Shown: piece after piece, positions 5,411 to 11,221 of the stretch | How positions within the stretch are numbered: position 1 is the stretch's first letter | Layout: the number at the start of each line of letters is the position of its first letter | Assembly (NCBI GenBank): GCA_041628815.1 | Contig: JBFKOL010000115.1 | Coordinates: 1-11,221, forward strand | DNA from: JBFKOL01 sp041628815 | GTDB taxonomy: Bacteria; Bacteroidota; Bacteroidia; Chitinophagales; Saprospiraceae | Direction: 5' to 3' | Length of the DNA: 11,221 nucleotides | Translations under genes and position numbers: made by a program | Notes under the pieces: generated by a model | Told to the model about the DNA's origin: nothing | Database searches by the model: none | The model's input: the letters and a program-made list of their open reading frames with translations, nothing else

Positions 5411-7756
5411 ATGACCAGGCTGATCCTAAGTCTCCTCTTTATTACCTTTCTCCTTGTTCAGGTAACAGGGCAGCCTGTCCCGTGTGGTCCCCTTTCTTCG
5501 GGTACAGGAAGCTGCTTTGGAGCATGCATCGTGTGTAACCTGGACGGTTTTTCGGGCCGGCATGAAGGTGAATCACCCGGTATCGTGCCTGAAGGCTTCT
5601 GTACGTTTATTCAGCACAACATCCGATGGATAGGATTCATTGCTGGAAGCGAGGACCTTACACTCGATTTTCACGTTGGATCATGTCTTTTGGGAAGTGG
5701 CCTCGAGATAGGCCTGTTCAAAGCAGATGCGTGTACTGACTTTGTGCTTATTTCAGAATGCCGTGGTGGAAACAATCCCGTGCGTCCAGGCAGTACGCTC
5801 CGCCTTACTGTAAATGAGAAACTAACGATCGGACAACACTACTACGCAGTAATGGATGGTAATTTTGGCGACAATTGTGACTGGATGTTTGAAGTGGTTG
5901 AAGGAAAAGCGACTGTTGAACCTTTGGTGTCCACAGGAGAAATAAAAGGCAGTCGGCGGACGTGCACAGGTTATCCTAATCTATACAGTCTAGAGCCTGT
6001 CCCAGGTGCCATTGAATACAGTTGGAGCCTGAATGGAGATCCTCTGCGTGAAACGTCTCACGAACTGGTACTACCTTTCCTGCAGGAAGGAAATTACCAG
6101 CTTTGTGTCACGGCTAAAAATGCGTGCGACGAATCACCTGTTTCCTGCATGATGATCCGCGTAGTGTCTGAAGAGCCCACCCTCCGCTACGAGTCTTTCT
6201 GTGAAGACAGTTGTTTTGAACTTGAAGGATTTGAATTCTGTGATCCGGGCATCTATGAAGTAACGCTTGAATCGCTTTCAGGCTGTGACTCAGTGATCAT
6301 ACTTCATCTCGACATGCTTCCTAACAGGTCTGAACATTTGAATCTTCACATTTGTGAAGGCGATTCCTTCAGGATTGGCAATGCCTTCTTTGACCAAACC
6401 GGCAGCTGGCAGGAATCCATAAATACACAGGATGGATGTGATAGTACGATCACCCTTGACTTGCTGGTGGTAGTTTGTAATATTGAAGGCACCCTTGACA
6501 TTCGTCAGCCAAGCTGTCATCGGGCCAAGGATGGATCCATCACTTTCCAGGTCACCAACGGTACACCTCCGTTTAAGTATACCATCCAAAATGTGGACCA
6601 TCAAGTGTTGGATTACGGATATGTCGATCAACTCAATCAAGCCATTGGCTCACAAGGTTTCAAACTGGGACAATATGCCGTCATCATCGACGACAACTAT
6701 GGCAACCAGGAAATCCTTTGGGCCGATGTACCGGCTCCTGATCCACTGGATGTCCGACTCATCCCAAAAGATTATCTTGGCTATGGCGTAAGTTGTCCGA
6801 AAATGGAAGACGGCCTCATCGAGGCGACTGCTTCAGGTGGGACAGGCCCCTATAATTTTACCTGGAACAACGGGATGACAGGACCTGTCATTCGCGATTT
6901 GTCATCAGGGCTTTACCGGGTTGTCGTATATGATCAAAACAATTGTTCGACAGCAGAGACAGTTTTTCTACCCGAACCCGAATCTCTTACAGTGGAAGGT
7001 CATTTTAGCCCCGTGACCTGTACCGATACGCGAAGCGGCATTGTGAATCTACGACAAAGCCACGGAGGGACAGGTTCATTGTCTTTCAGCATTAACGGCA
7101 GTACGTTTATACCTTTTGCTCATTTTACGGGTTTAACTCCTGGCACCTACACGTTGACGGCAATGGATGAAAATCAATGTGTTGCAAGCCATACATCGGA
7201 AATACTGTCTCCTGACATACCTGAAATCAAAATGAACAGCACGATAGAGGTTCACCTCGGGGATAGCATATTCCTTGACCCCGTATTGAACAATGTTGAA
7301 TTACAAGAAATCCTGTGGGAGCCATCTGAAATGGTGAAGTGCAGGACATGCCTCTCGACCTATGCGAAGCCGATGTATTCTTCCAGTGTCACCTTAAAGG
7401 TAATGTCGATGGATGGCTGTGAAAGCTTCTTTGATGTTTTTATGGATGTCATCAAGGACCGTCAATTCTATGCCCCAAATATATTCAGTCCAAATGGTGA
7501 TGGAATCAATGACAGCTTTCTTATACTAGGAGGAATCGAAGTAGCCGCCATTCGAAAATTGCTTATATATGATCGTTGGGGCAATTTAATATTCAGTGAA
7601 TATGGATTGGCAAAAGATGAATCCGCGGACCGCGGATGGGATGGCACCTTTAAAGGTCAGAAGGCTCCATCCAATACTTATGTGTGGATGGCGGAAATCG
7701 ATTTCATAGATGGGGAGACAAAATTGTACCAGGGTAATGTGACCTTGATTCGCTGA
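5411..7756 (+). CDS. Secreted type IX substrate with SprB-like repeats and CHU_C gliding-motility C-terminal domain
   Basis: This 781-residue protein has a Sec signal peptide (about 1-20, cleaved near TGQ). A cysteine-rich N-terminal beta domain (about 22-165) contains WIGFIAGS and YYAVMDGNFGDNCDWMF. A PKD/Ig-like domain follows (about 170-252). Two short cysteine repeats (about 258-303 and 311-355) are built around C264/C292 and C315/C343, offset by exactly 51 residues. Then come three SprB-like modules (about 357-446, 447-526 and 527-603); the clearest contains ASGGTGPYNFTWNNG (473-487) with LSSGLYRVVVYDQNNC. It ends with a CHU_C-type sorting domain (about 683-781): APNIFSPNGDGINDSF, then YDRWGNLIF and GWDGTFKG. 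This domain directs secretion by the type IX system and attachment to the cell surface. The role is probably adhesin-like or structural; no enzyme motif is seen. The ABC exporter follows after 50 bases. Type IX machinery genes are not in the window. Confidence 0.93.
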   Translation: MTRLILSLLFITFLLVQVTGQPVPCGPLSSGTGSCFGACIVCNLDGFSGRHEGESPGIVPEGFCTFIQHNIRWIGFIAGSEDLTLDFHVGSCLLGSGLEIGLFKADACTDFVLISECRGGNNPVRPGSTLRLTVNEKLTIGQHYYAVMDGNFGDNCDWMFEVVEGKATVEPLVSTGEIKGSRRTCTGYPNLYSLEPVPGAIEYSWSLNGDPLRETSHELVLPFLQEGNYQLCVTAKNACDESPVSCMMIRVVSEEPTLRYESFCEDSCFELEGFEFCDPGIYEVTLESLSGCDSVIILHLDMLPNRSEHLNLHICEGDSFRIGNAFFDQTGSWQESINTQDGCDSTITLDLLVVVCNIEGTLDIRQPSCHRAKDGSITFQVTNGTPPFKYTIQNVDHQVLDYGYVDQLNQAIGSQGFKLGQYAVIIDDNYGNQEILWADVPAPDPLDVRLIPKDYLGYGVSCPKMEDGLIEATASGGTGPYNFTWNNGMTGPVIRDLSSGLYRVVVYDQNNCSTAETVFLPEPESLTVEGHFSPVTCTDTRSGIVNLRQSHGGTGSLSFSINGSTFIPFAHFTGLTPGTYTLTAMDENQCVASHTSEILSPDIPEIKMNSTIEVHLGDSIFLDPVLNNVELQEILWEPSEMVKCRTCLSTYAKPMYSSSVTLKVMSMDGCESFFDVFMDVIKDRQFYAPNIFSPNGDGINDSFLILGGIEVAAIRKLLIYDRWGNLIFSEYGLAKDESADRGWDGTFKGQKAPSNTYVWMAEIDFIDGETKLYQGNVTLIR

Positions 7757-7787
7757 TGCCTCCAACCAGGCTCAACAAATGACCGGT

Positions 7788-7795
7788 TACTTTTG
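7788..7795 (+). promoter_or_regulatory. Bacteroidota -7 box (TACTTTTG) before the ABC exporter
   Basis: This is an exact match to TAnnTTTG and lies 11 bases before the ATG at 7807. No TTTG or TTG stands 19-23 bases upstream. If used, it gives a leader of only about five bases, so the exporter could be transcribed separately from the preceding gene. Confidence 0.33.
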
Positions 7796-7806
7796 TTTTT
7801 AGTTCG

Positions 7807-9624
7807 ATGACTGGTAAAAATGAATCTGTTAATTGGAAGTCCAACTTCCTCGCCCTTCAATACATACCTCGATTTTTTAAGCTGATTTGGGCCGCCAGTC
7901 CCACTCTATTTCTCTGGAATATAACATTTCGTCTACTTTCCTCTCTCGTTCCAATAGCCATGTTATGGATCGGCAAACTCATCATTGACGAGGTCGTCAT
8001 TCAAATGTCATCCGACAATCCAGGTTTCAGACAACTATGGATTTATCTTGGGATAGAGATTGGTCTGGCTTTGATCTCGGATATTATGAGCCGGGGTATT
8101 TCTCTATCCGACGGTTTGCTGGGAGATCTGTATTCCAACAAGTCATCTGTAGAATTAATTCAAAAATCAGCGACTGTCCAACTCAGTCAGCTCGAAGACC
8201 CGGATTTTTATGACAAATTGGAGAGGGCAAGAAGACAGACTAACAACAGGGTTACGCTGATGACGACGATTCTGAGTCAAATTCAGGATTTGATCACGGT
8301 AGCGACACTTATAACGGGATTGATCGTTTTTCAACCTTTTCTGATTTTGTTGCTCATCGTGGCCATTGCTCCATCTTTCCTAAACGAAATACGCTTTAGC
8401 CGATCTTCCTATTCCCTTGTACGGAGCTGGACTCCTGAAAGACGAGAACTCGACTATCTCAGATATATTGGCGCCAGTGACGTCACTGCCAAAGAAATCA
8501 AACTATTCGGACTCGCTGATTTCCTCAGCAATCGATTTTCTGATCTCGCGGATAAATATTATTTGGCCAACAAAGCGCTTGCGGTGAAAAGAGCCGTTTG
8601 GGGAAGTATTTTTCATATTGTTGGTGACCTCTCGTACTATGCTGCATACGTGGTGATAATCGTTCGTACAGTCAACGGAATAATCACCATTGGGGACCTC
8701 ACATTTCTTGCCGGTTCTTTCAGGCGCCTTAGAAATCAAATTCAGACGATATTTTCCAGACTTACGCGTATATCGGAAAGTGCGCTTTATCTCAAGGATT
8801 ATTTTGATTTCCTCGACATCGACCACGCTCGACCTGTCACACAAGGACAGGAAGATGTGCCCGGTGAAATAAGTAAGGGGTTCACATTCGAAAATGTTTC
8901 TTTTCGCTACCCAGGATCGGAAAATTTTGTGCTTGAGGATATTAATATGAGTCTGTTTAAAGGCGAAAAAATTGCCTTGGTAGGAGAAAATGGAGCGGGC
9001 AAAACCACTCTTATAAAGTTGCTATTGGGCATGTACCAACCTACTTCCGGAAGAATATTGCTGGATGGGCGCGATATTCAGACATTCAAATCAGCCGAGT
9101 ACCAGCAACTATTCGGGGTCATTTTCCAGGACTTTGTCAAATATTACTTTACAGCCGGCGAAAATATTGCGGTCGGTAAAATTCAGGCGAAAGACGATCT
9201 TTCGCAAATAGTGACGGCTGCGGAAAGAAGTCTTGCAGACCAAGTAGTCGACGATTTACCCGCTGGTTATGATCAACCCCTTGGCAGACGATTTCATGAT
9301 GGTATAGACCTTTCCGGGGGTCAATGGCAAAAAATTGCCCTGGCCCGGGCATACATGAAAGATGCGCAAGTAATCGTTCTGGATGAACCCACTTCGGCAC
9401 TTGACGCCAGGGCTGAATACGAAGCATTTCAGCGATTTACTGTATTGACCGAGGGAAAGATGGCAGTTTTGATCTCTCATCGTTTCAGTACAGTCAGAAT
9501 GGCCGACCGCATCATTGTGTTGAAAGGAGGCCGAATTCTCGAGCAAGGAAGCCACGAATACCTTGTGGAAAAGGGTGGACTTTATTCAGAACTTTTTGAA
9601 TATCAAGCTGAAGGCTATAGGTAA
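7807..9624 (+). CDS. ABC exporter half-transporter (fused membrane and ATPase domains)
   Basis: This 605-residue type IV ABC exporter subunit is expected to work as a homodimer in the inner membrane. The membrane domain (about 20-335) has about six hydrophobic segments (near 33-57, 77-93, 157-175, 177-195, 268-286 and 291-305). The ATPase domain (about 358-600) is complete: Walker A GENGAGKT (393-400), Q-loop Q441 in FQDFVKYYF, signature LSGGQ (502-506), Walker B VIVLDE (522-527) with catalytic E527, D-loop SALD (530-533) and switch H558. There is no N-terminal C39 peptidase domain, so it is not a leader-cleaving bacteriocin exporter. The substrate could be a lipid, peptide or drug; nothing adjacent identifies it. 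Length is normal. It lies 50 bases after the type IX substrate gene and 74 before the DJ-1-like gene. ATG 7807 gives a normal N-terminus. Confidence 0.94.
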   Translation: MTGKNESVNWKSNFLALQYIPRFFKLIWAASPTLFLWNITFRLLSSLVPIAMLWIGKLIIDEVVIQMSSDNPGFRQLWIYLGIEIGLALISDIMSRGISLSDGLLGDLYSNKSSVELIQKSATVQLSQLEDPDFYDKLERARRQTNNRVTLMTTILSQIQDLITVATLITGLIVFQPFLILLLIVAIAPSFLNEIRFSRSSYSLVRSWTPERRELDYLRYIGASDVTAKEIKLFGLADFLSNRFSDLADKYYLANKALAVKRAVWGSIFHIVGDLSYYAAYVVIIVRTVNGIITIGDLTFLAGSFRRLRNQIQTIFSRLTRISESALYLKDYFDFLDIDHARPVTQGQEDVPGEISKGFTFENVSFRYPGSENFVLEDINMSLFKGEKIALVGENGAGKTTLIKLLLGMYQPTSGRILLDGRDIQTFKSAEYQQLFGVIFQDFVKYYFTAGENIAVGKIQAKDDLSQIVTAAERSLADQVVDDLPAGYDQPLGRRFHDGIDLSGGQWQKIALARAYMKDAQVIVLDEPTSALDARAEYEAFQRFTVLTEGKMAVLISHRFSTVRMADRIIVLKGGRILEQGSHEYLVEKGGLYSELFEYQAEGYR

Positions 9625-9673
9625 AATCATAAATCACAGGCTTCTGTAAACTTGTATTTGGCATCCTCTTGGT

Positions 9674-9681
9674 TTAATTTG
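9674..9681 (+). promoter_or_regulatory. Possible -7 box (TTAATTTG) for the DJ-1-like gene
   Basis: It matches TAnnTTTG except for the second base and sits 17 bases before the ATG at 9699. A TTTG lies at 9657-9660, but the 13-base gap is short for a -33 element. The evidence is weak. Confidence 0.2.
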
Positions 9682-9698
9682 GGTAAAAACCTACAGAT

Positions 9699-10490
9699 AT
9701 GATCAAGTGGTACCTTTTGTTTTTTGTGCTTTTCGGAGTCCATGGTGTTTATTCGCAAGTCGAAGTTTCGGAGTCGTACGCCTGGTATTGTCCTCCGTGT
9801 GGCGCATCCTGTGATGATGAGGCCTACAGCGAGGAAGGCAGGTGTGAACACTGCGGTATGCGCCTGCTGAAACAGACCAGGGCACAACATGAAATGGCCT
9901 TGAAAGTTCAAAACATGACCATTGGATTTTACCTTCAGGACGGTGTGGAAGTGTTGGATTTCGCCGGTCCGATGGAAGTATTTTCCTACGCCGGATTTAA
10001 TATTGTTACCATATCAAAAACGACAGATCCCATTCGTTCTCAGAGAAGCCTTACTGTCATACCGGACTATTCCATTGATGATGCTCCCCAGGTGGATATC
10101 ATTGCGACTTTCGGAGGAAATGCAGCCCGTGCCTTCGATGAAGAAGTCGTGCAATGGATGAAGACCAGGCAATCGGACTATTATTTCTCGGTCTGCACTG
10201 GAGCTTTTTTACTGAGCAAGGCAGGACTATTAGATGGTTTGAAGGCTACAACCTTTCATTCGGCCATTGATGACCTGCAGGACATAAGCCCTAGCACCGA
10301 AGTTTTGCGGGATGTCCGTTTTGTAGATAACGGAACTGTCATCACCACGGCTGGCATTTCTGCCGGAATTGATGGGGCCTTGCATATGGTATACAAACTA
10401 TTAGGTCCATCCGCAGCTGAAAGGATTGCTGAAAATATGGAATACGACCGATGGGTTCCTGACCAAGGTTTGGTCATCAAAAATCAGTAA
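9699..10490 (+). CDS. Exported DJ-1/PfpI-family protein with N-terminal HMBD-like cysteine module
   Basis: This 263-residue protein starts with a Sec signal peptide (about 1-19, cleaved near VYSQ). A small cysteine module (about 29-56) follows, with C31, C34, C38, C49, H51 and C52, ending in CEHCGM. It resembles the heavy-metal-binding domain (HMBD) of metal efflux proteins, with CPPC replacing the usual CPMHP. The rest (about 70-255) is a DJ-1/PfpI domain close to isocyanide hydratases and GATase1-like AraC regulators. It has VEVLDFAGPMEVF (83-95), the nucleophile elbow FSVCTGAF with C166, and ITTAGISAGIDGALHMV (215-231). No AraC DNA-binding domain is attached. Export makes the classic cytoplasmic roles unlikely. 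A periplasmic hydratase, metal-linked stress protein or thiol sensor are possible, but the substrate is unknown. It follows the ABC gene by 74 bases and converges on the next gene, 11 bases away. Confidence 0.88.
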   Translation: MIKWYLLFFVLFGVHGVYSQVEVSESYAWYCPPCGASCDDEAYSEEGRCEHCGMRLLKQTRAQHEMALKVQNMTIGFYLQDGVEVLDFAGPMEVFSYAGFNIVTISKTTDPIRSQRSLTVIPDYSIDDAPQVDIIATFGGNAARAFDEEVVQWMKTRQSDYYFSVCTGAFLLSKAGLLDGLKATTFHSAIDDLQDISPSTEVLRDVRFVDNGTVITTAGISAGIDGALHMVYKLLGPSAAERIAENMEYDRWVPDQGLVIKNQ

Positions 10491-10501
10491 AAAGGGAAAC
10501 A

Positions 10502-11221
10502 TTAAAAATTGAAATCGAGCTCTGCCAGCCACTCACCATCTTTTTGTTTTTTCCAGATCAGGACATAACGGCCTTCCCCCGAACTCACATATTTACCGAG
10601 TTCAATCACAAGTTCATCGCTTACTCGAAGAAGATGAAGGGCGGTCAATGAAATTTTCCAGGATGGAGAGGACATGTAATCATATCGTCTCGCGATTTGT
10701 GTGCGTCCCCTTGTGACTTCCCCGTTGTTTACGTAGACTGCATTGGGAGTATACACTTCACTGACAAGTTGACCCGGATCATGATTATTGGAGAAGGTTT
10801 CCCACTGTCGCCTTTTCTCAGCAATCGCTTCGTGCGGAATTTTGCCTTTACCAGCACCAGCAAAAACCATTTCAAACTCTTTATTATAGTTGCCGCCGCT
10901 GTTCCGCCAAGCGGTGACATAGGCATAGGCCGTCTTATTTTCATTACCCTTCATCCATCCGGTTTCCAGGTAGTTGTTTCGCGTATCCGTCGTGCCGCCA
11001 AATTGTTCTGCCTCTGTCAATATTCCTGCTTCTGACCTGAAATTGACCAATGAGAGATAAACATCCATTTTTCCAACAGAAAAACCATCTCCATAATCAG
11101 CGACAGGATTGGAAACGTAAACATCCAGAATTGATCTTTCAAGGGTGTTTCCATTGAATGCAGACAGCCATGCGTCCTGCAGCTTTTTTAGCGTCGTTTC
11201 CTGAGCTGCTGATCCCATCCA
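10502..11221 (-). CDS. Probably secreted protein with C-terminal NTF2/SnoaL-like domain (5' end cut)
   Basis: The frame is open at the right edge: an ATG lies at 11218-11216, but the codon before it (TGG) is still in frame. The visible start (MGSAAQETTLKKLQDAW) looks like the end of a signal peptide, with a likely cleavage around SAAQ. The true start is therefore probably beyond the window. From that ATG 238 residues are visible. The second half (about 134-238) fits an NTF2-like domain of the DUF4440/SnoaL kind: a helix with WETFSNNHD, then VYTPNAVYVNNGEVTRGR (155-172), and strands ending in GRYVLIWKKQKDGEWLAELD. The first half (about 8-120) could be a second, more diverged copy, with a helix, DVYVSNPVADYGDGFSVG (32-49) and paired strands. 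The function is unknown; such proteins are often ligand-binding. It converges with the DJ-1-like gene. Confidence 0.75.
   Translation of the reverse strand, partial: WMGSAAQETTLKKLQDAWLSAFNGNTLERSILDVYVSNPVADYGDGFSVGKMDVYLSLVNFRSEAGILTEAEQFGGTTDTRNNYLETGWMKGNENKTAYAYVTAWRNSGGNYNKEFEMVFAGAGKGKIPHEAIAEKRRQWETFSNNHDPGQLVSEVYTPNAVYVNNGEVTRGRTQIARRYDYMSSPSWKISLTALHLLRVSDELVIELGKYVSSGEGRYVLIWKKQKDGEWLAELDFNF

Noticed and set aside
8475..8488. Perfect 14-base palindrome CAGTGACGTCACTG
   Set aside because: It lies in the middle of the ABC exporter coding sequence and encodes ordinary residues (ASDVTA region). One such palindrome in 11 kb can be chance, and it is far from any promoter.
7807..9624. 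Bacteriocin or RiPP export locus
   Set aside because: No C39 peptidase domain, precursor peptide, maturation enzyme or HlyD-like partner is present, and the gaps on either side are too short for a precursor gene.
9640..9651. Short inverted repeat near ACAG-GCTT-CTGT after the ABC gene as a terminator
   Set aside because: The stem has four pairs with no T-run, too weak to call.

Overview
The window looks like chromosomal DNA of a Bacteroidota bacterium, most likely from the Saprospirales/Chitinophagales side of the phylum (inference; no rRNA or marker gene is present). The signs are a gliding-motility/type IX secretion C-terminal (CHU_C-type) domain, SprB-like repeats and an OMP_b-brl_3 outer-membrane barrel protein. 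A LytS/LytTR two-component pair, the near absence of Shine-Dalgarno sequences and several TAnnTTTG-like boxes upstream of genes agree with this. Base composition is moderate and I saw no insertion sequence, integrase, tRNA, rRNA or CRISPR array.

Layout. (1) 1-340, minus: 5' part of a Tat-exported ankyrin-like protein. (2) 506-874, plus: a small SnoaL/NTF2-like protein, preceded by a 7-codon micro-ORF that overlaps its start as ATGA. (3) 878-1618 and 1615-2661, minus: a LytTR response regulator and its LytS-type sensor kinase, an operon with a TTG start overlapping the kinase stop. (4) 2662-2839: a divergent control region with a perfect palindrome nested inside a longer inverted repeat. (5) 2840-5269, plus: a TonB-receptor-like outer-membrane barrel protein. 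(6) 5411-7756, plus: a large secreted type IX substrate. (7) 7807-9624, plus: an ABC exporter half-transporter. (8) 9699-10490, plus: a secreted DJ-1/PfpI-like protein with an N-terminal heavy-metal-binding-type cysteine module. (9) 10502-11221, minus: a probably secreted protein with a C-terminal NTF2-like domain, cut by the window edge.

How the genes may work together. The clearest unit is the kinase/regulator operon facing the outer-membrane barrel gene across a shared control region. It suggests that the regulator controls the barrel gene, itself, or both. The secreted type IX substrate, the ABC exporter and the DJ-1-like protein follow on the same strand with short gaps (50 and 74 bases). 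They could be partly co-transcribed, but each also has a possible promoter box. Nothing shows that they form one pathway. Most of the window is ordinary Bacteroidota gene content. The features most worth a second look are the exported DJ-1/metal-module fusion, the architecture of the divergent control region, and the two start-codon overlaps.
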